Of a stretch of DNA of 14,744 nucleotides, positions 1 to 6,034 are shown piece by piece. Source of the stretch: Alphaproteobacteria bacterium UBA3650 (GTDB taxonomy: Bacteria; Pseudomonadota; Alphaproteobacteria; CAAHEQ01; UBA3637). The stretch is taken from assembly GCA_002373815.1 (NCBI GenBank), contig DFKH01000040.1:1-14744 (forward strand), given 5' to 3'. Numbering within the stretch: the first letter of the stretch is position 1; each line of letters opens with the position of its first letter. Under the pieces are notes generated by a model. The model saw only the letters and a program-made list of their open reading frames with translations, was not told where the DNA came from and made no database searches. Made by a program: the position numbers and the translations under genes.

Positions 1-50
1 CCTCCAACGGATTTTAAGTCCGTTGCGTCTACCAGTTCCGCCATATCCGC
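1..50 (-). tRNA. tRNA-Leu (UAA anticodon), 3' part outside the window
   Basis: On the minus strand the sequence begins GCGGATATGGCGGAAC, a typical start for a class II leucine tRNA, and includes the D-loop GGTAGACGC. The anticodon arm pairs CAACGGA with TCCGTTG around the loop CTTAAAA, placing anticodon TAA at 14-16. The variable arm, T arm and acceptor 3' strand are cut off by the window edge. A matching promoter lies just upstream. Confidence 0.93.
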
Positions 51-69
51 ATTTCCTGATAGCCGACAT

Positions 70-98
70 AGAATAGCGCAAAAAAATAAAATCGTCAA
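70..98 (-). promoter_or_regulatory. sigma70-type promoter of tRNA-Leu
   Basis: On the minus strand TTGACG (93-98) is followed after exactly 17 bases by TATTCT (70-75). Transcription would start near 63, leaving a leader of about 13 bases before the mature tRNA 5' end at 50. Confidence 0.7.
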
Positions 99-128
99 GA
101 GTTTTTTTATAAAAAATAAATAAAATGC

Positions 129-156
129 TTGTCAAAAGAAAAAAAATGATTACAAT
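129..156 (+). promoter_or_regulatory. probable promoter of the SPOR-M50-serS operon
   Basis: TTGTCA (129-134) and TACAAT (151-156) are separated by 16 bases, upstream of the ribosome binding site AAGAAAGGG and the ATG at 178. It is the only good promoter-like pair ahead of the three co-directional genes. Confidence 0.55.
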
Positions 157-177
157 GAGAGCAAGAAAGGGAACAAA

Positions 178-1134
178 ATGGACGAATTTGAAAAAATTAA
201 AACTTTTTCAGAAAGCTTGGTGGAACGGCAACAGAATATTACAAAAACTGAACCTAATCAAGCTGAAGATATTGATTTGCCAAAATATTTAAGCCAATTT
301 CGTGCTGTTCCTGTTTCTGAGGAAAAGGAATCTAAAAGATTATTTTGGATCGTTCTTGCCTTGTGTATCGCAATTGTGGGCGTTGTCATATTTGCCCTGA
401 CTAAACGCTTGCCAGAAATGGAAGCCTCAGAAATAGTTGTTATTTCTCCAACTCCTACGCCTGTAAAAGTACAACCAGAAAATCCAGGAGGATTGAACAT
501 TCCCGATAGAGATAAAGTCGTTTATAACCGTAATGCTGAAACAGCTCCTGAACCAGTTGTAGAAAGTTTGTTCCCAGAACCAGAGCAACCCCTTTTGCCT
601 ACTGAAGTAATTGAGCCAGAACATAAAGAAGAGGTTGTCTTAAAGGCTGAACAACCTCTGATTGAGGAAGCTCCTTTACCTGATGATGATGTTTTACCTC
701 CAATTGAAGAGACAATAGCTGTTGATGAAAACGAAACACCTGTAATTGAAGAACAAACAGAAATCGCTGAAGAGGTGGCAACAACTCCAATCGTTACAGA
801 GGGAATTCCTGCCGTTCCTCAAGAAAAACCATCTGAAATTCAAGATAAAAAGCCAGAAGTTGTGGTTGAAAAGCCAAAAACAACAGGACCAATTTGGCGT
901 GCCCAATTGTTGTCATCGGCAAGTAAAGCCAAGGTCGACTCTTCATGGAAGACAATTTCTAAACAACAGGCGGCCTTACTGTCTGATATGCCATATCAAA
1001 TTATATCCGCTACGATTCCAGGAAAGGGAACTTTTTGGCGTCTACAAGTGGGTGAGTTTTCAACCAAGGAAATGGTGGAAAATTTATGCGCAAAATTAAA
1101 AAAGAAGAAACAAGACTGTATTCCTGTAAAATGA
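178..1134 (+). CDS. SPOR-domain envelope protein
   Basis: This is a 318-residue, single-pass inner-membrane protein with a C-terminal peptidoglycan-binding domain. Residues 1-54 are charged and cytoplasmic. Residues 55-75 form one hydrophobic helix with no signal-peptidase site. Residues about 85-235 are a low-complexity linker rich in Pro, Glu and Val, suited to crossing the periplasm. Residues 238-318 resemble a SPOR domain (PIWRAQLLSSASKAKVDSSW, then GTFWRLQVGEFSTKEM, which matches the usual R-V-Q-x-G-x-F pattern). SPOR domains bind denuded glycan strands at division sites, so a septal or wall-remodelling role is likely. The ATG is preceded by the strong SD AAGAAAGGG. An M50 protease gene follows 7 bases after the stop, so the two are probably co-transcribed. 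The exact partner or enzyme is unknown. Confidence 0.85.
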   Translation: MDEFEKIKTFSESLVERQQNITKTEPNQAEDIDLPKYLSQFRAVPVSEEKESKRLFWIVLALCIAIVGVVIFALTKRLPEMEASEIVVISPTPTPVKVQPENPGGLNIPDRDKVVYNRNAETAPEPVVESLFPEPEQPLLPTEVIEPEHKEEVVLKAEQPLIEEAPLPDDDVLPPIEETIAVDENETPVIEEQTEIAEEVATTPIVTEGIPAVPQEKPSEIQDKKPEVVVEKPKTTGPIWRAQLLSSASKAKVDSSWKTISKQQAALLSDMPYQIISATIPGKGTFWRLQVGEFSTKEMVENLCAKLKKKKQDCIPVK

Positions 1135-1141
1135 GACAAAA

Positions 1142-1801
1142 ATGACTTCAATTTATACCTTGACAACTTGGATTATTCCGCTTCTTTTATGCATCATTTT
1201 GCACGAAGTTGCTCATGGCTATGTGGCAATGAAATTGGGGGATAAAACAGCTTGGTTGATGGGACGCTTGAACCTAAATCCAGTGAAACATTTTGACCCA
1301 ATCGGCAGTGCTGTTGTGCCATTATTTTTGTGGCTGATTAAATCACCTATGCTCTTTGGTTGGGCAAAGCCAGTTCCGATCGATTTCTCACGGCTCAATA
1401 ATCCCAAACGCGATACAGGATTAGTCGCTGCCGCAGGTCCAATGGCTAATTTATTATTAGCCGTCGCTTTTGTCTTGATTGGACGCGTGGGATTGTGGCT
1501 ATTTCCATTAGAGAGTACTTTTACCGAATGGTTTGTCTTAAATATTCGTAATGGAGTGACCTTTTCATTGGTATTATGTTGCTTTAATTTATTACCGATT
1601 TTGCCAATGGATGGAGGACGGATCGTGTGGTCACTTTTGCCTCAAAAGTATGCAAATTTATATTCAGAATCAGAAAAGTATGGACTTTTTATTTTAATTG
1701 GTGTATTATTCCTGTTGCCCATGATGGGATTGGATCTTGTCGGTTGGTTTATCGGCACGCTGTATCCCATTTTTGCGGGCTTTGTAAATATCTTTATTTA
1801 A
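1142..1801 (+). CDS. site-2 protease family (M50) membrane metalloprotease
   Basis: This 219-residue polytopic membrane protein has the zinc-site signature HEVAH at residues 21-25 (H21, E22, H25) in its first hydrophobic segment. A second conserved block, NLLPILPMDGGR at 149-160, supplies the third metal ligand (D157) as in M50 proteases. The segment AAGPMANLLLAV (97-108) is also typical of the short bacterial S2P subgroup, which lacks a PDZ domain. Such enzymes cleave substrates within the membrane; the substrate here cannot be told from sequence. The gene starts 7 bases after the SPOR gene stop with only a weak GAGA element, which suggests translational coupling. It is followed after 12 bases by serS. 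An annotation as sporulation protein SpoIVFB/Rip would overstate the evidence. Confidence 0.88.
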   Translation: MTSIYTLTTWIIPLLLCIILHEVAHGYVAMKLGDKTAWLMGRLNLNPVKHFDPIGSAVVPLFLWLIKSPMLFGWAKPVPIDFSRLNNPKRDTGLVAAAGPMANLLLAVAFVLIGRVGLWLFPLESTFTEWFVLNIRNGVTFSLVLCCFNLLPILPMDGGRIVWSLLPQKYANLYSESEKYGLFILIGVLFLLPMMGLDLVGWFIGTLYPIFAGFVNIFI

Positions 1802-1813
1802 AGGAGAGAGAAA

Positions 1814-3103
1814 ATGATAGATATTAAACTCATTCGGGAAAATCCTGAAATGGTCAAAGAAAATATTAAGAAAAAATTCCAAGATCAAAAATTAGTATTA
1901 GTTGATGAAGTGATTGATTTAGATAAAAAAAATCGTGCAGCTATCACTGAAGTTGAATCCTTACGCGCCAAAAGAACCTCTCTCTCTAAACAAATCGGTG
2001 CTTTAATGGGGCAGGGTAAAAAAGATGAAGCTGAAGTCATTAAAACAGAAAGTCAACAGATTGGTGATAAAATTGTGGAATTAGAGGCTGAACAAGCCAA
2101 ATTTCAGGAAGAAATTACAAAACGTATGATGGTGATTCCCAATATCATTGATCCATCTGTGCCTGTGGGAAAAGACGATACCGAAAATGTGGAAGTGGAA
2201 CGCTTTGGGGAACCCAAAGTGCCTGATTTTGAAATTCCATACCATACAGATTTAATGGAATCTTTGGATGGATTAGATTTAGATGCGGCCCGTCGTGTAG
2301 CGGGAAATGGCTTTTATTATTTAAAAGGCGATATTGCCCGTTTACATTCGGCTATTTTGTCCTATGCCCGTGACTTTATGATTGGACGTGGTTTTACATA
2401 TTATGTACCTCCATTTATGATTCGGTCGCAAGTAGTGACGGGGGTCATGAGCTTTGCTGAAATGGATGCAATGATGTACAAAATTGAAGGCGAAGATTTG
2501 TATTTGATTGGTACATCAGAACATTCTATGATCGGTAAATTTATTGATCAAATTATTCCAGAAGAAGAATTGCCATACACATTGACCAGCTATTCTCCTT
2601 GTTTCAGAAAAGAGAAGGGCGCTCATGGGATTGAAGAGCGCGGTGTCTATCGTATTCACCAATTCGAAAAACAAGAAATGATCGTTGTGTGCAAACCTGA
2701 AGACCATATGAAATGGTATAACCAATTGTGGCAAAACACAGTTGATTTCTTCCGCACATTGGATATTCCTGTACGTACCTTGGAATGCTGCTCGGGAGAT
2801 TTGGCCGATTTGAAAGTAAAATCTTGCGATGTGGAAGCGTGGTCGCCCCGTCAAAAGAAGTATTTTGAAGTCGGTTCTTGCTCGACTTTGGGTGATGCCC
2901 AGGCACGCCGCTTGAAGATTCGTGTGCAAGGAAAAGATGGTAAAAAATATTTTGCCTATACCTTGAATAATACAGTTGTTGCACCGCCTCGGATGCTGAT
3001 TGCTTTCTTGGAAAATAATTTACAAGCAGACGGCTCTGTCTTGATTCCAAAAGTATTGCAGCCTTATATGGGCGGTCAAACAGTAATCAAAAAGTCTAAA
3101 TAA
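1814..3103 (+). CDS. serS: seryl-tRNA synthetase
   Basis: This 429-residue class II synthetase charges tRNA-Ser, and tRNA-Sec where present. Residues about 1-110 form the N-terminal helical arm, a long antiparallel coiled coil that recognises the tRNA long variable arm. The catalytic core includes TSE at 234-236, motif 2 starting FRKEKGAHG at 264 (R265), and motif 3 at about 383-401 with R393. The details are not those of the usual proteobacterial enzyme. EERGVYRIHQFEKQEM, VEAWSPRQKKYFEV and TLNNTVVAPPR read more like the archaeal/eukaryal-style SerRS clade. Expected length, full set of motifs and a strong AAGGAGAG ribosome site indicate a functional gene. It is the last gene of the operon and ends just before a terminator at 3126-3154. 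Confidence 0.96.
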   Translation: MIDIKLIRENPEMVKENIKKKFQDQKLVLVDEVIDLDKKNRAAITEVESLRAKRTSLSKQIGALMGQGKKDEAEVIKTESQQIGDKIVELEAEQAKFQEEITKRMMVIPNIIDPSVPVGKDDTENVEVERFGEPKVPDFEIPYHTDLMESLDGLDLDAARRVAGNGFYYLKGDIARLHSAILSYARDFMIGRGFTYYVPPFMIRSQVVTGVMSFAEMDAMMYKIEGEDLYLIGTSEHSMIGKFIDQIIPEEELPYTLTSYSPCFRKEKGAHGIEERGVYRIHQFEKQEMIVVCKPEDHMKWYNQLWQNTVDFFRTLDIPVRTLECCSGDLADLKVKSCDVEAWSPRQKKYFEVGSCSTLGDAQARRLKIRVQGKDGKKYFAYTLNNTVVAPPRMLIAFLENNLQADGSVLIPKVLQPYMGGQTVIKKSK

Positions 3104-3111
3104 AAATAGAC

Positions 3112-3140
3112 TTGACAAAAAATATAACGGGGTGTATAAT
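3112..3140 (+). promoter_or_regulatory. perfect-consensus sigma70 promoter
   Basis: TTGACA (3112-3117), a 17-base spacer and TATAAT (3135-3140) form an exact consensus promoter. Predicted transcription start is about 3146-3148. It serves the hypothetical gene starting at 3172. The -10 box lies inside the loop of the serS terminator hairpin. Confidence 0.85.
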
Positions 3141-3154
3141 AGCCCCGTTTTTTT
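3126..3154 (+). terminator. intrinsic terminator of the serS operon
   Basis: AACGGGG (3126-3132) pairs with CCCCGTT (3143-3149) around a 10-base loop, and a run of T residues follows to 3154. It lies 22 bases after the serS stop. The stem is GC-rich in an AT-rich background, so it should stop readthrough from serS. Confidence 0.75.
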
Positions 3155-3171
3155 GAATGAAAGGATTATCA

Positions 3172-3777
3172 ATGCGACACATTATAAAACTTCCTCCTAA
3201 AATGTCATATTATGAAGCAGATGGATTAAAAGTATTAGATATTCGGGCAACACGTGTGAATGTTATTCCTCGAGTTCTCAAAGGAGTAGATATCGTCCTT
3301 GCTAAACAAGCGCAGATAGAATATGTAGCCCCTGATTATCGTGGACATTTAGTGGAAACGATCACTTCTTGGAGTAAGGGAGCTCAACCTGAGACAGTGT
3401 ATGCAGCAAATGAAAAAATTGCAATTTTAAAGAAATCTTTTATCCAGAAAGAGCAGTTTGGACCAGACTTCTTTGAAACGCCCTATAGCGCTCGTCATAT
3501 TTGTTCAGGATATCCAGATGAAGAAATGCATTTGCCTTCAAAACTGTCTTTCCATTGGAATCCTCAGGAACGAATTGGTAGCTTGAACGCTGGTAAAACA
3601 TGGTTACTTGAACGTCCTGTTATTCAAAATATCTCTGAAGTGATTATGCCAAATTTGGATAAAATGCAACGCCGTTTGAAACAAGAAGCATTGGAAAAGC
3701 GAAAAATAAAACATAGAGATCAACGTAAGGATCATAGCATGATTGTGTTTATAACTGGCGGTATGTATAGAAGATAA
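3172..3777 (+). CDS. hypothetical basic protein, unrecognised
   Basis: This 201-residue protein does not match a family I know. It has no signal peptide or membrane segment. The N-terminal half (about 1-110) looks like a compact alpha/beta domain with several short hydrophobic strands. The C-terminal 40 residues are strongly basic (KMQRRLKQEALEKRKIKH and onward), which could bind nucleic acid or ribosomes; that is inference only. An in-frame ATG exists at 3157, but I prefer ATG 3172. It has GAAAGGA (3159-3165) six bases upstream, whereas 3157 would sit only about 10 bases from the predicted transcript start with no ribosome site. A perfect promoter drives the gene and a hairpin terminator follows, so it is a stand-alone and probably well-expressed transcription unit. 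Codon use resembles its neighbours. Confidence 0.7.
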   Translation: MRHIIKLPPKMSYYEADGLKVLDIRATRVNVIPRVLKGVDIVLAKQAQIEYVAPDYRGHLVETITSWSKGAQPETVYAANEKIAILKKSFIQKEQFGPDFFETPYSARHICSGYPDEEMHLPSKLSFHWNPQERIGSLNAGKTWLLERPVIQNISEVIMPNLDKMQRRLKQEALEKRKIKHRDQRKDHSMIVFITGGMYRR

Positions 3778-3798
3778 AAACAGAGATTATTTACCATT

Positions 3799-3826
3799 AA
3801 GAGGCACTAAGGTGCCTCTTTTTTTA
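3799..3826 (+). terminator. intrinsic terminator after the hypothetical gene
   Basis: AAGAGGCAC (3799-3807) pairs perfectly with GTGCCTCTT (3812-3820) around the loop TAAG, followed by six T residues. The T run overlaps the rmuC stop codon at 3824-3826. On the opposite strand the hairpin lacks a T run, so it would be a poor terminator for rmuC. Confidence 0.85.
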
Positions 3827-4939
3827 TTCCACTTGATTCATAAAATCTCCTAATAATTTTGTGTCATTTTCAGGTATAGTTTCATCCGTTTCGACATGTC
3901 GCAGTTTTCTGTTGATAGCTCGTGTACGTGTATCCGCTTCATCCAATGTTTTATGAGCTTGTTCCAAATTTTTTCGCAAATGATCAATCCAGTTTGCATA
4001 GCGATCAAACTCAGTCTTGGCTTGACCTAAAATTTGCCAAACCTCACTAGAACGTTTTTGAATGGCCAATGTTTTGAATCCCATTTGCAAGGCATTTAAA
4101 TAGGCCGCAAGAGTACTAGGTCCAGTAATAGCTACACGATATTTGCGTTGGATTTCATCATCTAAAGAGGGACGTTTCATAATTTCTGCATACAGTCCTT
4201 CAGTTGGCAAGAACATGATGGCAAAATTCGTTGTTTTAGGTGGCATAATATATTTATCTGAAATTTTAGCAGCCTGTATTTTAATGGCTTTTTCTAATTC
4301 AGAGACACATTTTTCAACCAAAATTGGATCCGCTTTTTCGGTAGCTTCAATCAAACGTTCGTATGGCTCAACAGGAAATTTTGAGTCTATTGGAATAAGG
4401 ACGTCATCTGGCAATTTAACAGCATATTCCACCACTTCACCACCATCTTTGATATGGGCATTTTGAACAAATTGATCTGGAGCTAACATTTGTGCAAGCA
4501 GATTTCCTAATTGCATTTCCCCCCATGTTCCACGTGTTTTAACATTGGATAAAATACGTTTTAAACCACCGACATCATTGGCCAGTGTCTGCATCTCTCC
4601 CAAACCTTTATGAACCTGTTCCAAACGTTCAGAAACCTGAGCAAACGATTCGCCTAAACGTTTTTCCAATGTTGTGTGCAATTTTTCATCAACAGTTGCG
4701 CGCATGACTTCTAAACGTTGTTCCAAAGATTGTCGAATAGAATCATTAAAGTTCATCAAGTTTTGAGTGAGTTCTTCGCGCAAATCTTTCGCATCAGCAC
4801 GCATCATGCGCTCCAAATGTTCCAATGCCTCGGTATTACGTGAAGGACGCAACAAAACTCGTAAACGTAAAACAGCTATAACACACAAAACTAATACAAT
4901 AATCAATAACGAAATAACTAAATATTCAGTATAATTCAT
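3824..4939 (-). CDS. rmuC: RmuC family protein (DNA recombination)
   Basis: This 371-residue protein has an N-terminal membrane helix (about residues 6-27). A long helical coiled-coil region follows (about 35-130), then the RmuC nuclease-like core. Recognisable core segments are GTWGEMQLGNLL (137-148), AVKLPDDVLIPIDSKFPVEP (173-192), FLPTEGLYAEI (243-253) and GPSTLAAYLNALQMGF (273-288). RmuC was named for limiting recombination at short inverted repeats. Its core is related to PD-(D/E)XK nucleases, and the exact activity is still unsettled in the literature known to me. Length is slightly short of the E. coli protein, mainly in the coiled coil. Start at 4939 is supported by AAAGGAAAGAGG upstream. 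It converges on the hypothetical gene and diverges from the HEFTH membrane protein. Confidence 0.93.
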   Translation of the reverse strand: MNYTEYLVISLLIIVLVLCVIAVLRLRVLLRPSRNTEALEHLERMMRADAKDLREELTQNLMNFNDSIRQSLEQRLEVMRATVDEKLHTTLEKRLGESFAQVSERLEQVHKGLGEMQTLANDVGGLKRILSNVKTRGTWGEMQLGNLLAQMLAPDQFVQNAHIKDGGEVVEYAVKLPDDVLIPIDSKFPVEPYERLIEATEKADPILVEKCVSELEKAIKIQAAKISDKYIMPPKTTNFAIMFLPTEGLYAEIMKRPSLDDEIQRKYRVAITGPSTLAAYLNALQMGFKTLAIQKRSSEVWQILGQAKTEFDRYANWIDHLRKNLEQAHKTLDEADTRTRAINRKLRHVETDETIPENDTKLLGDFMNQVE

Positions 4940-5003
4940 AAAAAAACCTCTTTCCTTTTATTAAAAACAAGTGTAGCATAAAAAAATAAGAAAGGAAAGC
5001 AAA
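4940..5003. promoter_or_regulatory. short divergent promoter region (rmuC / HEFTH protein)
   Basis: Only 64 bases separate the two divergent starts, and both ribosome sites lie within them. A TAGCAT on the plus strand (4974-4979) and an overlapping TATGCT on the minus strand (4975-4980) could be back-to-back -10 boxes. Neither has a convincing -35 element, so exact promoter positions are uncertain. Confidence 0.35.
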
Positions 5004-5675
5004 ATGCAGAGCATAATAAATATAATTTTTAAATATCTTAAGTGGCCATTAGCTTTGTTGATGATCTTAATGTTCTTGCCAGTTTTTCGGGCAGACATGA
5101 CATTGATTCGCGCAACGTTGAATCAGCGTTTTGTTATGAACTTTGTCATCCCAATGGGGGGAATGATTGTACTTTGGTTTATTATACCAGGGCTTAATGG
5201 ATCACATTTTGCCATTTTTGAACACGAGTTTACCCACATGTTTGCTGCATTATTGACTTTTCATCGTCCCAAATCCATGAGCATAGAGCCAGATAAAGGT
5301 GGATCCTTTGGATATTATGGTGAAGGTAATTGGTTTATTACTTTAGCACCATATTTTGTACCAACATTTCCAATTATAATGATTATTTTTAGTGTCATTT
5401 GGCATTGGGTAGGCGAATCATTACCAGACTTGTATGTACCTGTTCTGGGCATGTTATTTGGCTATCATCTTATATCCAATGTGATGCAAATTCATGGCGA
5501 ACAAACTGATTTTGCAAAGGCCGGTTGGATTTTTTCTGCACTATTTTTGCCAACAGCGAATTTATTAACCTTCGGCTTTATTTGGGCATTTGCAGCACGT
5601 AATTGGAGTGGGGTAGGACGTTGGTGGCAACTTGTCTTACATCAAACGGAATTAGCAATTAATCAGATTTTTTAA
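5004..5675 (+). CDS. multi-spanning membrane protein with HEFTH zinc-protease motif
   Basis: This 223-residue protein has about six hydrophobic segments. In the third-segment region is FEHEFTHMFAAL (72-83), an HExxH motif (H74, E75, H78) within a hydrophobic stretch, as in membrane-embedded metallopeptidases. A possible third ligand is D169 in GEQTDF, which resembles the distal acidic site of M50B-like proteins. GGSFGYYGEGNWFITLAPY (99-117) lies between them and may form the conserved loop that follows HExxH in that group. I cannot assign a named family with certainty: a distant M50-like peptidase is my best guess and the substrate is unknown. Start at 5004 follows the strong SD AAGAAAGGAAAG. 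The gene stands alone between divergent rmuC and a tRNA. Confidence 0.72.
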   Translation: MQSIINIIFKYLKWPLALLMILMFLPVFRADMTLIRATLNQRFVMNFVIPMGGMIVLWFIIPGLNGSHFAIFEHEFTHMFAALLTFHRPKSMSIEPDKGGSFGYYGEGNWFITLAPYFVPTFPIIMIIFSVIWHWVGESLPDLYVPVLGMLFGYHLISNVMQIHGEQTDFAKAGWIFSALFLPTANLLTFGFIWAFAARNWSGVGRWWQLVLHQTELAINQIF

Positions 5676-5684
5676 TAAAACCTC

Positions 5685-5713
5685 TTGCAATTTATTTTTG
5701 TTTTTGTTATAAT
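5685..5713 (+). promoter_or_regulatory. promoter of tRNA-Pro
   Basis: TTGCAA (5685-5690), a 17-base spacer and TATAAT (5708-5713) lie just upstream of the tRNA. Transcription would begin at about 5720, a few bases before the mature 5' end. Confidence 0.8.
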
Positions 5714-5723
5714 AGTGCGTAAT

Positions 5724-5800
5724 CGGAGCGTAGCTCAGCCTGGTAGAGTACTTGCTTTGGGAGCAAGGTGTCGCTGGTCCGAATCCAGTCGCTCCGACCA
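5724..5800 (+). tRNA. tRNA-Pro (UGG anticodon)
   Basis: A 77-base cloverleaf. The acceptor strands CGGAGCG and CGCTCCG pair perfectly. The D arm contains AGCTCAGCCTGGTAGAGT. The anticodon stem CTTGC/GCAAG encloses loop TTTGGGA, giving anticodon TGG at 5758-5760. The T arm pairs GCTGG with CCAGT around TCCGAAT. The discriminator A and the CCA end are encoded (5797-5800). Its last 17 bases recur at 5929-5945. Confidence 0.96.
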
Positions 5801-5811
5801 TTTTAAAAAAA

Positions 5812-5838
5812 GCCACCCGTTTGGGTGGTATTTTTTTT
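5812..5838 (+). terminator. intrinsic terminator of tRNA-Pro
   Basis: CCACCC (5813-5818) pairs with GGGTGG (5823-5828) around GTTT, with a G-T pair extending the stem, followed by eight T residues (5831-5838). Confidence 0.88.
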
Positions 5839-5840
5839 AA

Positions 5841-5945
5841 ACAGATTGCTTAGAGCAATTGAGTCGAACCAGTTCGCCAGCCGATTTATCATCGGCGGAA
5901 AGGGGCCCATGAAATGGGAATTTCCAATTCCAGTCGCTCCGACCA
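5841..5945. other. hairpin-rich, relatively GC-rich intergenic cassette
   Basis: This stretch lies inside the gene-poor interval 5676-6034. It holds a chain of short perfect inverted repeats: ATTGC/GCAAT (5845-5859), CGAA/TTCG (5865-5876), GCCGAT/ATCGGC (5880-5896), CCCAT/ATGGG (5906-5918) and GGAAT/ATTCC (5917-5931). The last two overlap by two bases. Its GC content is visibly higher than the flanks. It ends with a copy of the tRNA-Pro 3' end. A minus-strand open frame crosses it, but it has no convincing start or ribosome site and runs through promoter and terminator. I read it as a tRNA-derived repeat or a small insertion remnant, not as a gene. Confidence 0.5.
5929..5945 (+). repeat. 17-bp duplicate of the tRNA-Pro 3' end
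   Basis: TCCAGTCGCTCCGACCA is identical to 5784-5800, the last 17 bases of tRNA-Pro including CCA. No matching 5' half (acceptor CGGAGCG, D arm or anticodon arm) is present upstream, so it is not a second tRNA. Direct repeats of a tRNA 3' end are the usual mark of site-specific integration, here bracketing only 128 bases of other sequence. Confidence 0.85.
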
Positions 5946-5961
5946 AACTTAAAAAATAAAA

Positions 5962-5990
5962 ACGGATACTTTCGGGTATTCGTTTTTTTT
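5962..5990 (+). terminator. intrinsic terminator downstream of the duplicated tRNA end
   Basis: ACGGATAC (5962-5969) pairs with GTATTCGT (5976-5983), one G-T pair included, followed by T residues to 5990. It may be the original terminator of the tRNA-Pro gene, displaced when the 145-base segment was inserted. Confidence 0.75.
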
Positions 5991-5999
5991 ATGAATGAT

Positions 6000-6028
6000 T
6001 TGACAAATAGGCACCTATGTGGTATAAT
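6000..6028 (+). promoter_or_regulatory. perfect-consensus sigma70 promoter of the hydrolase gene
   Basis: TTGACA (6000-6005), a 17-base spacer and TATAAT (6023-6028) match consensus exactly. The predicted transcription start, 6-7 bases after the -10 box, falls on or next to the ATG at 6035. Confidence 0.85.
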
Positions 6029-6034
6029 TCTCAC

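Noticed and set aside
2516..3050. Long minus-strand open frames inside serS
   Set aside because: They are antisense shadows of a well-supported synthetase gene with no start signals of their own.
5929..5945. Second tRNA-Pro gene
   Set aside because: Only the 3' 17 bases are present. No 5' acceptor strand, D arm or anticodon arm can be found upstream.
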